Source of the DNA: JAJRVM01 sp041752115
GTDB taxonomy: Bacteria > Planctomycetota > Planctomycetia > Pirellulales > Pirellulaceae
Direction of reading: 5' to 3'
Assembly (NCBI GenBank): GCA_041752115.1
Contig: JBGSHS010000177.1
Location: 1 to 64,000, forward strand
DNA length: 64,000 nucleotides
A model generated the notes under the pieces. It was given only the letters and a program-made list of their open reading frames with translations, was not told where the DNA came from and did not search any database. Position 1 is the stretch's first letter. Each line of letters opens with the position of its first letter. The translations under genes and the position numbers were made by a program. Below are positions 39,001 to 44,737 of the stretch, in pieces.

Positions 39001-41633
39001 GCAGCATCGTCTACGACCCGACAACGTCGGAGGTCTTGCAAACGTTGGTTCCTGGTGAGCAGATGGTCGACTCGTTCGATTATCAGGCGAGCGACGGAGT
39101 GCTTCCGTCCAACTGGGCGACGGTCACGGTCGTGGTCATTGGCCTGAACAACGCTCCCGTCGCCGTGGACGATCTCTACGCTACCAACGAGGACTCGACA
39201 CTCAACATTCCGGCCGCCGGTGTGCTGAGCAACGATTCTGATCCGGACGTGAACGATTCGATCGCGGTAAGCGGCTACGACGCAGTCAGCAGCATGGGCG
39301 CTGCGATTACGATGAATGCCGATGGCAGCTTCCTCTATGATCCCACACAGGCGGCGGCCATCCAGGCGTTGGCTCAAGACGCCCTGGCGAACGACACGTT
39401 CACTTACACGGTCACCGACACGGGCGGACTGACGAGCACTGCCACGGTGACCGTTGAACTGACGGGTGTGAATGACGCTCCCACCGCGGTGGAAGACGGC
39501 TACGCCACCGACGAGGACACGCCACGGACCGTCACGGCGCCAGGCTTGCTGGAGAATGACTGGGACATCGACGGCAATCCTGTGAGCGTGGTGGCAGGCA
39601 ACCTCACCAGCGTCTGGGGCGCCTCGGTCGTGCTCCTTTCCGACGGCAGCCTGGTGTACGATCCGACGGGAGCGGCAGCGTTGCAGGCTCTTGCTGAAGG
39701 CGACTCCATTGAAGACAGCTTCACCTACACGGTAATCGATTCGCTCGGCCTCACGCATTCAGCGACCGTCACGATGACAGTCGACGGAGTCAATGATGCT
39801 CCCGTGGCGGTGGACGACACCTACGCCACGGATGAGGATCAAGTGCTGAATATCGGCCCGGACGGGGTACTGACCAATGACCACGACCTCGAGGGATCCG
39901 CGCTGTTCGTCGACGTGACTCTGACCGATACGACCAGCTTGCTCGGTGCCACTGTCGTGGCCTTGGCTGACGGCAGCTTTGCCTACGATCCCACGGGCGC
40001 CGCCCTCATCCGAGCTCTGGCCCCTGGCGATACCGCCATCGACATGTTCTCGTATACCGTGATCGACGACCTGGGCGCGGCAAGCTCGGCGACCGTGCGA
40101 GTGCACATCACCGGCGTCAATACCGCCCCCGTCACGGTCGATAAGACATTCGCCACCGACGAGGATTCGATCCTGGATGTGGCAGCACCCGGAGTGCTCA
40201 CCGACAATTACGATCCGGACGGCCAAGCGATTGAAGTGCTCGATTACGAGACGACCAGTACGCTCGGGGCAACGGTCGTCGTCCACGCCGACGGGTCGTT
40301 CTCGTACGATCCGACGACTTCGCTCGTCCTGCAAACGATGAACGTTGGTTTGATGCTGACCGACGCCTTCCATTACACGATCGTCGATGACGACGTCAAC
40401 GCGAAGACCGCTATCGGGACTATTTACGTGGACGTTACGGGCTTGAATGACGCACCGGTTGCCGCCAACGATTCGCTGACGGTGCCGCGCGGTGTCGAAT
40501 CGATCCTCTCCGTACTGAACAACGACAGTGATGTGGACGGTCTGCTGGACACCTCCAGCGTCGTTGTCCAGAGTCAGCCGACCCATGGAACGGCCGCCGT
40601 GCTGGCTGACGGCACTATCCAATACACGCCGGCAGCCAACTACAGCGGCAGTGATACCTTGACCTACACGGTGCTCGACAACAGCGGCACCGTGTCGAAT
40701 GTGGCCACGGTCACACTCCAGGTCAATGCGGCTCCCGTCGCCAACAACGACTCCGTTCAGACGTTCAGGAATGTACCCGTCACCATCTCCGTGCTGGCCA
40801 ACGACCAGGATGTGGACGGCACACTCGTCCCATCCACCGTCACCCTGGTCACACAGCCGCAACATGGAGTGGCCGCCGTAACCGCCAACGGCCGCGTGGT
40901 CTATACGCCCAGTTCAGGGTTCACCGGCAATGACTCGTTCACCTACACGGTCCGTGACAACCTGGGAGTAGTCTCCAACGTCGGCACGGTCTCGATCGCG
41001 GTGATTGTCGATCCGTTCCCCTGGCAGAATCCGATGAACCAATACGATGTCAACAATGACGGCAGCGTGTCACCGATTGACGTGCTGCTGGTCATCAGCG
41101 ACCTGAATCGTGGTGGTTCACGCGACCTCCCCAATCCGCCAGTGGCCCCCAATGTTCCTCCTCCCTACGTCGACGTTTCCGGTGACAATAAGATCTCACC
41201 GGTTGACGCCCTGATGATCATCACCTACCTGAACACAGGGCATGGGGAAGGCGAAGGCGAAGGTGAAGGTGAAGCAGTTCTGGGAAGCCGCCTGATGATG
41301 TCCGACGTGGGCAGCTCGCTGGTCGCGAGCTCGTTGCTCCCCACTGGATTCGTGTTGCCGAGCAGTCCATCGCAGACCGCGCCGTCCGACCCGAGAGCCG
41401 CCCAGGCACGCGTCTCGGCCGGCATAGCCAATACGGCGTCTGCTGCCTCGACGTTGCCATTTGGTAACGCCGAAGCGGTTCGTCAGGCCGCTCTGGCCGG
41501 CTTCCTCGCCTCCTCCCGGTGGGAAGAGTCGCTGGAAGACCTGGTGCCCAGCCCCGACAACAGCTCGGACCAGGACCGGCCGGAAGATCAGGCGCTCTTG
41601 GAACTGCTGTATGGTCGCGGCGGTTTGAACTGA
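24048..41633 (+). CDS. Giant modular extracellular protein (LEPR-XLL, PPC, propeller, GEVED, cadherin-like, dockerin)
   Basis: One unbroken frame encodes 5,861 residues. It opens with a basic stretch and LQVETLEERRLMAAN (residues about 32-46), like the planctomycete LEPR-XLL export motif. Visible parts in order: a matrixin-like domain lacking its zinc motif (about 380-545); a first pre-peptidase C-terminal (PPC) domain (545-655); parallel beta-helix stretches (about 885-1025, 1262-1605) around two FN3-like modules (1026-1252); further PPC domains (about 1640-2020, 2868-3035, 3738-3885), one interrupted by a six-bladed propeller (2359-2651); seven repeats of DGQxF...FEFD type (about 3330-4700); a GEVED domain (4765-4925); seven cadherin-like or VCBS-type repeats beginning AP-V-A-V-D-D (4927-5655); two dockerin-type calcium repeats (5660-5738); and a low-complexity tail. 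It is probably a surface adhesin or scaffold; binding partner unknown. Confidence 0.93.
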   Translation: MTIRRSRAQGLRSKSLRRQQRDQARHQTLRALQVETLEERRLMAANLELIGVQPNGDEFLENGDVRHTAPTNLRFVFSGNQSIDASSLGGIVVTRAGGDGAFGDASDIIIQPGYIGLGDSSNEVLLRFAQNLPDDEYRIDIKGTGSTPLRNTAGDAFRGGVDQQIEFRLDLGAQVIAVVPQPMETVNGTLVQHRDQIQVYFNDDDLYVPDAENPALYQLIYTDDTANNTDDVVFTPVSVSYDPGADMAILTFEDAIHLLIDPNSGNPIGAGTFRLRIGTDEQTPLVPDEIDPRKGTDELAPVEDVGSSFSSAWDLGMLDGQSQLISSRIDAQTYLLDFPGGNDEPGHREIPEETAGGYDNHVNPLFGADSTPGITTILYNFQANYGLDDQGLPLKNLITSTQKERAREAFEVWGEYIGVQFLETTDQGLTIVTGDPHALDPFAPDVVNHALSKPDVNAHFMVRVDPDYENGLLILDNAFQWNDDFGADWYETTMIGIGFMLGLERATDLPSSTLMAFASDFSFPGSTASEPIFPGNQDIVHGSYLHRPDSNDIDMYRFEIAVGEEGVFTAETFAERQPNSSLLDSILILYRENADGTRTIIARNDDYYSEDSYINLRLSAGTYYLGVTASGNDLYNPEFEDTGFGGKSQGPYDLRVEFRRDAVAGEAMRDVTEAGTAGTTLDGDADGSPGGVSNFWFRAVTPGKTILVDKLNRPFEAGIKGRYQTISSALAASAPGDVIRILGNGGSDNNILTLADNYAYEIGPGPLPNQILADGKTLDVPRGVTIMVDAGAIFKMNQSRIGVGSSSLSVDRSAGAFQVLGTPDLPVYFTSYFDETTGLDTYLPTTEPRPGHWGGIVFRSDFDNAEERFNYEREGIFLNYVNHADVRYGGGNVTIDSVRQIVTPVHMTESRPTITYNQITLSADAPLSADPDSFEETNFHSPEYQLKGHFTSDYQRVGPDLYGNLLLDNSSNGLFVRITTPAGDSQKGLTVPGRFDDTDVVHILADNLQIEGTSGEPILELARPPVNLVTAAPRTGGQMASGEYYYKIVYVDANGFEGRPSEATVKVTLSGANRSVKLDKLPAATGDFTARRIYRSTSGVAGPYVFVDQINTSDVTYTDTRSLAQLDPNNTLQRDVPTVQGLTLTAVVGGTGTLSAGSYKYRITFVNSSDGSESPSSDPSATRILSGDGQINLANITRPATSGEYADYDVIRIYRSESDGKGPYHLAGEISATDSVFEDLGADLGTTLSPELYGVARARTDARLAIDPGIVVKLEGSRIETTFGAQLIAEGTAGREVIFTSRSDDRYGAGGTFDTNGDGARAIPKLGDWGGIYVGVLGTASLDHTLLTFGGGVTKIEGTFKAFNVLEIHQADVRVANSVIEYNANGQAGQGPADRFGRGYNEPATIYVRGAQPIFVNNTIQHNDEVAISINANSFTSEPLPDLGRSTGLIARTGNYSDNIGPLIRGNLMIDNPINAIDIRGEVLTTQSVWDDTDIVHVLRGEQVIVPDFHTDIGLRLQSSPSASLVVKMEGAGDSFDPSLGAGFTATGRRLDIDDRIGGTMQIIGQPDFPVILTSLSDDTVGAGYQPDGQTLTDTNNNGWDTLPQAGDWRSVRFEQFANDRNVELILETESPASATSGDNSTPATAQNIGDLAPSEFAGDDNLRLGFDIRGVLNQRSDVDVYSFDAQAGTEIWLDIDRTATTLNSVIELIDSAETIIARSDDSLAETLDPSLLYRSPTIDATTVNPLQKLADEYQPHNASELPKDFYSLNVYDAGLRIVLPGVVGVRSTYHVRVRSSSNDLDNLSGGLTTGSYQLQVRLRETDEVAGVTVRYADVRYATNGIELYGLPGHSPLLGEVAEDEEVGGPETNNQVFPGSTPGAGPQDIGNLLLSDRSVISIAGKINTLDDIDFYEMQVAYEATAGSLFQHASVVLDVDYASGLSRADTIVSVFDSFGRLVLIGRNSNIADDRGGALDEGDLTDLSRGSLGALDPYIGPVELPEATYFVAVTSNARIPTQLLTNPDVRLEPINTVTRVVEDHIGSSGGSTAADPQVPVLLDENSAIAASPDDLLILILHDEGNPDEVLLSSAQLTTGVVNSTIGPYPGKVNDLATRGNGNTYTFTTPDEDPAPSDSTVGILRGVNTSSPQYIASRDDGILTYQQHPTTPGVAIPSDVGIEFHAMAYGVIDGQERLLAVGSRGDADTRPAGPTRFTNLLYQFDPDTGKAISAPQADRTGNARMQGAGTQIVERGQLNTNTGGGPGGLIVGLSVYDGKLYALTDTGGLFLVLNPLSNNATLQYIDDIVPNAGTIQEAETNDSMADAQNLDTEVWTQRFDANIGDMVQDTSTTIKHITIEGTGDDGYLGEFISSGSGGLNVPTGAVFSPVDGNYYVASSASNEILRYNGLTGAFIDTFVTAGDGGLTQPEGIALGPDGDGDGFPELFVASRLTDQILRYDGATGAFLDVFAASPMPWQPAGIAFGPDASGDGSPELYVSGYLWDNVIELDGVSGGYRRELVPSGRGGLTGPVGLSFESDGRLYVASSNDDSILRYDAATGAFVDDMVVTALGGLDQPQYFVIGPDANGDGDGELYVSSFGTDSVMRYNARTGAFVDEYVFANNGGLDAPTSLAFHADGSLLVTSSATSSVLKFDTAGTPTFDYFTFTVENDGDRGIFDLDFGYLAGDSGSFDGELFVFDSTGVLLAANNDASVRFGRGGSDNSRDPYLEVIFPEAGQYYVVVGEFDSDFADATAGTGNRADLTDTYSLQISIENYKGSSLEGLAVSMRPDVSSEGVFLAINNQGDLFAFSTDNTSIDSVPFFAGGASRISTGIHDVLGIALTTTNLWHMSDARRDDEGHGLTNIFDDSRGSASVVREREPNNTPATAHDLELESWSLGYDSNIGDTQDPPVNTSTTIPHITIKGSGDGTYDFYSFEVTTAGARGIFDIDMDFDEQLDPHGFMDSEVLLLDEYGNVITWLEDAALPTDGDGGKEFLFDPVLEPCLEYIFPAAGTYMVAVTKYVAPFIWQPPEEGDFYTLQISIENHPVDAPKADAGLSYFFGPELTGVVTDALAGEPVTIVSPGHGLLGGERVDVQGILGIPGANGTFTVNVVDDDTFELADSEATGAYQGGGIWRLLQIPEGVQGTIKTYPFSLLGYSAEDLPMLYFNYLLDGDPSLSLDMASVSIEDSNGVIHPVVAKGDGLVNSTGGATPQWRQARIDLGQFANRDQLRLIFSFDSGDTVASSFEGWLIDDIIIGFAERGEMVSYAYNDPTFIINPDSKTTDALTGPYQLEIRTASDPGMSQRPTEEHPNSLQLTKTWDTNERLAQQASIVAPAAADIVDGQTFTISDGIKTLTFEFDNDDTVQEGNVRIAYEDGDTALQMSEYIRDAINNEDVQSAIDITATISAASLTGTNFADGTTPTEPTYQMVNLAGTAIVAGIQHVMYDGFGDVNRFRDQGQVIIHSNFITDSRDFGIVADAGARDVEPRLAVGFLEAHAGAARNLRELNNAPDGGLAPGAVIENNVISNEGLGGIHVSGNIAPFEVVPPTDTDDFYSGEFICDGQTFTIHAYRTDVTFEFEDISGGSSICGSGVAGGDGWNEGNIPIFYRQSGNNYLSPPWVIPPRPYNQVEMATAIRDAIQSSILVTNGTTLHVNATLEVSRYLRSAIVPDNALYGPPLVSVYLENVSAIDIPTSLALDTRRDDDGNEIPLPLGAAVQPFYRVLNNTIYGNDGTQSFYPGTGTAEPNDRISSAVETWQGRQHNPEYFSDDAVIGDGIELLNDVSLDVDFYRFELQIGERVTIDIDTTVSSTLNSYLRLFDASGNEVSSNDDGTGPGETGGPDAFIDYTATTAGTYYVAVSGKGNSVYDPLSLGNRMGPASVGSYHIDINVLAPRTWVITAQDGTQFTDGQTFTVSDINGSVTYEFDDVNAPGVTTGNIAIVYDSRVVEPAGFNHRGPGYRAPEMAVAMAQTIGEGLTGVTAIALGGFAGASGDFPPQTPAISGDTSFYGFPGFGHDNPYTPPETSGELYVVVKGATRITGDVLFQPMLDENIDQLLPETGILISDRSSPTLLNNVLSNLNAGIWQDASPTSVVGGSIYQHNDQADSNIGSTNDDFNVHLGNYDPLFLNAADGNFYPAPLSPIIDSAIDSLEDRSRYAIIKDAIGIPVSPILAPDLDAAGLLRSDDPEVETPSGQGANVFKDRGGLDRADFAGPDAILIVPQDNDAAGVDIDPTVTIVHLSEGVYDNFTIQLVDGLQTSNAGEGVGVADLTVDSTNVTVTADGQLLIENVDYAFQYNATTNTIRLTPLAGAWANDKAYVITLPNQDRFVIDMPHGGQVSDGETFVITDESGGTVTFEFESGYSLFVPETLKLYVPAVGKGPGGIQDGQRFTVSTGTIQYIFEYDANTPPNYLPGNTPINIASISTQDEVALATVNALIARNIGVTPVYLGNGVIHFGARDTYSVNTSLSTLTQSGRPGVVADGNTIVIADGVHPTRTLEFDSNGSVAAGRTAIPFTAASTQDDIAQTIAATITSIGYGLAPVYYGDGHVHIGGGTNHRVVVSGSPKLSLQGQPGVRTSTTLIVPPQAAGVGGIADGQWFSIQNGSSAPVVFEFDRNGSVSPGSVPILFTPTSTVDQLASYIISAIDLADVGLAPTYTGAGYIALHDTIHHKTDTLNTKISQFGVPGGVVQVDFLPDATFTAKDFAPLILDAINNSLLTDVTTTYRGGTSYYINGIKSISGLQNFFISSIKDNAGNSLQPNQSSNQTYFTILMPGVQFDFGDAPDSYGTMFADNGARHVISDNPILLGTGVTTEPDGLASPDADSDDDDGVDLSEAVFNQYIATQITLTASDYGFVDAWIDYNQDGDWNDPAEQVLVSQPVVEGTNDLVIQTISTAPAGDTYLRFRISRLGGLTPYGVATDGEVEDYLIRIEDGMPPVAVDDSGLITDEVTPLVIDPAILLANDTDADTPHDQLSVGRFTATSMLGATITWDGSSIVYDPTTSEVLQTLVPGEQMVDSFDYQASDGVLPSNWATVTVVVIGLNNAPVAVDDLYATNEDSTLNIPAAGVLSNDSDPDVNDSIAVSGYDAVSSMGAAITMNADGSFLYDPTQAAAIQALAQDALANDTFTYTVTDTGGLTSTATVTVELTGVNDAPTAVEDGYATDEDTPRTVTAPGLLENDWDIDGNPVSVVAGNLTSVWGASVVLLSDGSLVYDPTGAAALQALAEGDSIEDSFTYTVIDSLGLTHSATVTMTVDGVNDAPVAVDDTYATDEDQVLNIGPDGVLTNDHDLEGSALFVDVTLTDTTSLLGATVVALADGSFAYDPTGAALIRALAPGDTAIDMFSYTVIDDLGAASSATVRVHITGVNTAPVTVDKTFATDEDSILDVAAPGVLTDNYDPDGQAIEVLDYETTSTLGATVVVHADGSFSYDPTTSLVLQTMNVGLMLTDAFHYTIVDDDVNAKTAIGTIYVDVTGLNDAPVAANDSLTVPRGVESILSVLNNDSDVDGLLDTSSVVVQSQPTHGTAAVLADGTIQYTPAANYSGSDTLTYTVLDNSGTVSNVATVTLQVNAAPVANNDSVQTFRNVPVTISVLANDQDVDGTLVPSTVTLVTQPQHGVAAVTANGRVVYTPSSGFTGNDSFTYTVRDNLGVVSNVGTVSIAVIVDPFPWQNPMNQYDVNNDGSVSPIDVLLVISDLNRGGSRDLPNPPVAPNVPPPYVDVSGDNKISPVDALMIITYLNTGHGEGEGEGEGEAVLGSRLMMSDVGSSLVASSLLPTGFVLPSSPSQTAPSDPRAAQARVSAGIANTASAASTLPFGNAEAVRQAALAGFLASSRWEESLEDLVPSPDNSSDQDRPEDQALLELLYGRGGLN

Positions 41634-41674
41634 CGCCGCGCGGCGGACATCCGCTCCGATGGGGCATGCTCAAG

Positions 41675-41708
41675 CACGTCCCCTCCCGAATTCGCGGGAG
41701 GGGACGTG
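41675..41708 (+). terminator. Strong hairpin after the giant gene
   Basis: CACGTCCCCTCCCG and its exact complement CGGGAGGGGACGTG form a 14-bp stem with a six-base AATTCG loop, 42 bases past the stop codon. There is no T-run, so it may act as a rho-independent-like stop of the GC-rich type or as a 3' stabiliser of the very long transcript. Confidence 0.65.
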
Positions 41709-41921
41709 GTGATGTTCAAGTGCCCGCCACAGGCAAGGCATACGATAGTTCACAGCGGTGCACCCGGCCGCATACCATGCCTACTCGCGCAGAACGTAGC
41801 CAGGCTCGGGCAGATTTCCCCCTCTCGAATCGCATGGCGGCATTGTCGCAAGACCTGCGACTCAGCCGCAACTTCCCACGGACCTGTCAGGGCGTGAGAC
41901 GCAGAGTGTCTGGTCCCGGCC

Positions 41922-41996
41922 TTCTTTGCGCCTTTGCGCCTTCGCGTGAGCCTGTTCCGCTCCCTTACTCACGCCAAGGCGCAAAGGCGCTAAGGA
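41922..41996. repeat. Long inverted repeat with GCGCCTTTGCGCC core
   Basis: The arms 41932-41950 and 41968-41986 are complementary at 18 of 19 positions, and the pairing extends outward through GCGC and CTT/AAG. The 17-base loop contains CTGTTCCGC. It lies about 300 bp after the giant gene and may be another termination or dispersed element. Confidence 0.65.
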
Positions 41997-42079
41997 GAGA
42001 CCGAGCCTGCCCGGTGTGTGCTGCGAAAACCGCAGAACGTCCAAGGAAGAAGAGCGGACCTGATTCCTCCCTCTACCAC

Positions 42080-42388
42080 TTGGACATTCCTTGTTCGCTA
42101 TTCTGCGGTTCAGGCGGCCCGAGGCGCAGAGTGTAAGCTCGCGGATCCGCTTGCAGAGGGTCGCAGTGCTCGCGCTGCGCATGGAAGAATTTCCCAGCGT
42201 ACTCCACGCGCCCCGCGGTCTACGCGACTGCAGCCAACGAGGAGGCCTCCCTGCCGCAGAATATCGAACGAGGAATGTCCAATTTCACAGGAGAAAGACC
42301 CTGTGGTAGAACCACGTCGTCCTGTCGCTCGTGCTGAGCCGTCTCTTCCGTCTACATTCCGCGGCTGCTAGTTCGATATTCTGCGGTT
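42080..42388. repeat. Cluster of three TTGGACATTCC/TATTCTGCGGTT repeats
   Basis: Copies lie at 42080-42110 (forward, complete), 42254-42282 (inverted, complete) and 42371-42388 (forward, right half). The complete unit is TTGGACATTCC, two variable bases, GTTCG, one base, TATTCTGCGGTT. Other copies lie at about 49.7, 49.8, 53.0, 53.3 and 53.7 kb. The DNA between 41634 and 42414 has no supported gene. Confidence 0.8.
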
Positions 42389-42414
42389 TCCTGTCGGATT
42401 CTCAAGGAGTCCGA

Positions 42415-43074
42415 TTAGCGACGAAAGCGCCTGGCTGCCAGCAGGCCCAGCACTCCGCATACTCCCCACAGCACGAAGGCCGAAGGTTCCGGCACCGCGC
42501 TGGCAATATGGTGACTGGTTTGGCCAGATGTCGAGGCGAAGTCCAACACGTGACCGGCGAAGTAATGCAGAGCGGGCTTTCCTTTGTCCGGTCCGCTGAA
42601 ATTCGCGAAGTTGTTGATCGTGGCCAGCGACTCCAGGCCGTCGTTCATCTGGAGAGTAAACGAGAGATTCGCCAGGGCGTCGTTTCCGCCCTTCGCCTTC
42701 AACCGGAGATCGAACGAGCCGAATTCGGACACGTTGTATCCTTTCTGCTCAGCACTCCAGTCGCTGGGAAGGACGAGGGAGAAATCTGTCCCGAGATCCA
42801 AATCCAACGTGTTGAAATAGAAAGTCTGAAAACCAAAATGATTCCCGGGACTGCCCGAGTAAACATAGGGTGCGGTGACGTCAAATTGCACCGTTCCCGC
42901 GACATCATCCGCCTCGATCGTCACGATCCCATAATCGCCGCCGTCGGCGAGTTCATTGGAATACTCCATCGAGAACGTCTGTGTCACCAACGCCGCATGG
43001 GCTTGGTTCACTACCACCAAGGCGACCATCGCGGCGCCAGCCATTAATATCCTCTTTATTCGCACCTTCCGCAC
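42415..43074 (-). CDS. PEP-CTERM-anchored exported protein
   Basis: The product (219 residues) starts at a GTG, 43074 or 43065; starting at ATG 43044 would remove the positive signal-peptide region RKVRIKR. The signal ends near NQAHA-ALV. The C-terminus is a textbook PEP-CTERM sorting tag: VPEPSAFVLWGV, a hydrophobic segment and RRFRR. Such tags are recognised by an exosortase, which cleaves the protein during export of extracellular-polymer material. The body between is a beta-rich, Asp/Gly-rich domain without a known family. No exosortase gene is in the window. It may be part of the same cell-surface layer as the giant protein encoded nearby. Confidence 0.87.
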   Translation of the reverse strand: MRKVRIKRILMAGAAMVALVVVNQAHAALVTQTFSMEYSNELADGGDYGIVTIEADDVAGTVQFDVTAPYVYSGSPGNHFGFQTFYFNTLDLDLGTDFSLVLPSDWSAEQKGYNVSEFGSFDLRLKAKGGNDALANLSFTLQMNDGLESLATINNFANFSGPDKGKPALHYFAGHVLDFASTSGQTSHHIASAVPEPSAFVLWGVCGVLGLLAARRFRR

Positions 43075-43469
43075 TCCTCATCGTTTGCTCAGCATCGTTT
43101 ACTCAGAAACCGCCATCTGACCGGTCTCAGTTCGTCGCTCCCGGTCTCTCACCAGCCAGGTGTGACCGGAGTGCCACCTCCCAAGAAGCCGCGAGCGGCA
43201 CAAGCCGATCAAAGTACATGGCACACCTATACTATTGTTATTGCGCCACCCATTCCTGACGAGGGTAAAAAATGGGATGACCAGTTCCTCCTCGCGGTCA
43301 AGCGGGTCGCACATGACGCCTTAACCACTCCTTTGTGGGGTTCTCAGCGAGAACTGCCCGATTGACAGGCTGCTGGGAAAATGCAAGTTGGTAGGCGGTC
43401 TGGCGTCTGCTTTGGGCAGGCTCCGGCCCGGGGAATGGACGTTCGAATGGTCAGGATAGCGAGGTAAAG
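43075..43469. other. Divergent intergenic region
   Basis: It lies between the divergent PEP-CTERM and PIG-L genes. A 67-codon frame at 43162-43365 has no recognisable product and no good start signal. CCTATACTATTG near 43226 is the only AT-rich, promoter-like spot. Confidence 0.4.
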
Positions 43470-44294
43470 ATGCCAGAGAGCGTGCTACGGTTATTGATTC
43501 TGGGAGCCCATCCGGACGACGCCGAGTTTCATGCGGGGGGACTGTCGACGATCTATCGAAAACAGGGGCACGCAGTGAAGATGGTGTCGGTGACCGACGG
43601 TCGCTCGGGGCACCACCGCTTGGCGCCGGACGATCTGGCTCGGATCCGGCGCGAGGAGGCGATTCGGGCGGGCGCTTTGATTGGCGCGGAGTACGCCACG
43701 TGGAACTATCCCGATGGGGCTTTACAGGCCACGTTGGAGGTACGTGAGCGCGTAATCCGTGAAATCCGCTCGTTCCGCCCCGACTTGGTGCTGACGCACC
43801 GTCCCCACGACTATCACCCTGACCATCGAGCGGTTGGGCAGGCCGTTCAGGACGCGTCCTACATGGTCACCGTGCCGCTGGTAGTTCCGGAGGTCCCCAT
43901 TCTGGCTCGCGACCCGGTCGTGGCGTACATGCCTGATCTGTTCACGCGTCCCTATCCGTTAGCGGGCGACGTCGTGATCGATATTACCCAAGAGCTCGAG
44001 ACCATCGTCGCCATGCTGGCCTGCCACGAGTCTCAGGTATTTGAATTCCTGCCGTTCAACCAGGCGGTCGCCGATCAGGTACCTGGGGGGCCAGCGGAGC
44101 GTCACCAGTGGCTGCGCGACTGGTATGTGAGGCTGATTCGCCCGCGTGCCGAGCGATTTCGCCACGAACTGATCCGACAGTATGGTCCATCGCGAGGAGC
44201 GGCCATCGAGTGCATGGAGGCCTTTGAGATCAGCGAATACGCCGCACCGCTGGATGAGGCGACCCGTCAGAGACTGTTCTGGTTTCTGGCATAA
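43470..44294 (+). CDS. PIG-L/LmbE family deacetylase
   Basis: GCGAGG lies upstream of ATG 43470. The 274-residue protein has the PIG-L zinc motif AHPDDAE near residue 13, the TDGRSGHH segment, and the second zinc histidine in HRPHDYHPDHRAVG near residue 111. Members remove acetyl groups from GlcNAc-linked substrates, as in GPI-anchor precursor, mycothiol or bacillithiol pathways, or from small glycans. No thiol-biosynthesis gene accompanies it, so the substrate is open. The candidate structured RNA begins about 150 bases downstream on the same strand. Confidence 0.88.
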   Translation: MPESVLRLLILGAHPDDAEFHAGGLSTIYRKQGHAVKMVSVTDGRSGHHRLAPDDLARIRREEAIRAGALIGAEYATWNYPDGALQATLEVRERVIREIRSFRPDLVLTHRPHDYHPDHRAVGQAVQDASYMVTVPLVVPEVPILARDPVVAYMPDLFTRPYPLAGDVVIDITQELETIVAMLACHESQVFEFLPFNQAVADQVPGGPAERHQWLRDWYVRLIRPRAERFRHELIRQYGPSRGAAIECMEAFEISEYAAPLDEATRQRLFWFLA

Positions 44295-44344
44295 GTGGAC
44301 AGCCGGGATTTTCTTGGCAGAATTGCTCTTGCCCGAAAGACCCG

Positions 44345-44583
44345 TTGAAGCATTAATAGCAGCTAGAGTTCGTGCAAACGCAGCACGAGGGACTAGAGGC
44401 CCTTCAGGTTGTCGCGAGGCTATGCGACGGCTTCCGGGCATGGTTCTAGTGGAAAGGAGGTGATCTAGTGGAATATTGCTGTACTAGCCATCGAGGTGGC
44501 TCTGCCTAGCGGCAGTCGGCGGGCTGTCCGTCGGGCAGCCACCCACTCGTGAGGATCACCTGAGATCCAACATAGCGAGTCAA
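44345..44583 (+). ncRNA. Candidate structured RNA with sequestered Shine-Dalgarno
   Basis: No known RNA family is recognised, but the folding potential is strong. AGGTGATC (44459-44466) pairs with GATCACCT (44555-44562), and the next block AGTGG (44468-44472) with CCACT (44544-44548). Inside this closing stem lie three hairpins: AGCCA/TGGCT (44487-44502), CTGCC/GGCAG with a TAGC loop (44503-44516) and GGCTGTCC/GGGCAGCC with a triloop (44523-44541). Upstream, TCGTGC/GCACGA (44370-44388) and GTCGC/GCGAC (44413-44429) may add two more. A strong terminator-like hairpin follows. AAAGGAGGTGATC (44454-44466) is complementary to the universal 16S 3' end. The true 5' end is unknown. Confidence 0.6.
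44469..44510 (+). CDS. 13-codon mini-ORF inside the candidate RNA
   Basis: GTG 44469 follows an ideally spaced, maximal-length Shine-Dalgarno (GGAGG seven bases upstream) and reads MEYCCTSHRGGSA before a TAG at 44508-44510. The start codon and ribosome binding site are both in the closing stem of the predicted fold, and the stop codon falls in the loop of the second inner hairpin. It could be a regulatory leader peptide or a very small protein; the two adjacent cysteines are notable. There is no proof of translation. Confidence 0.4.
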
Positions 44584-44620
44584 CGCGACCCGGTCATCGA
44601 ACGGATGACCGGGTCGTGTC
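44584..44620 (+). terminator. Strong terminator-like hairpin ending the candidate RNA
   Basis: CGACCCGGTCATC (44587-44599) pairs without mismatch to GATGACCGGGTCG (44605-44617) around a five-base loop, and three more base pairs extend the base of the stem. CATTTCTG follows, a weak T-rich tail. It separates the RNA from the DUF1080 gene 118 bases downstream. Confidence 0.65.
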
Positions 44621-44737
44621 ATTTCTGGGCCACTCGATTCTGGGCCTGCTTGCGGGTTCGCATTGCAGCGACCAGAATGGCAGGATCATTGGCAAGTTGT
44701 GGTCCGCCCCTCACGTTACACTCCAGGAGTTCCCACC

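Noticed and set aside
41030..41262. Dockerin repeats as evidence of a cellulosome
   Set aside because: Planctomycete giants often end in dockerin-like repeats; no cohesin or scaffoldin is present in the window.
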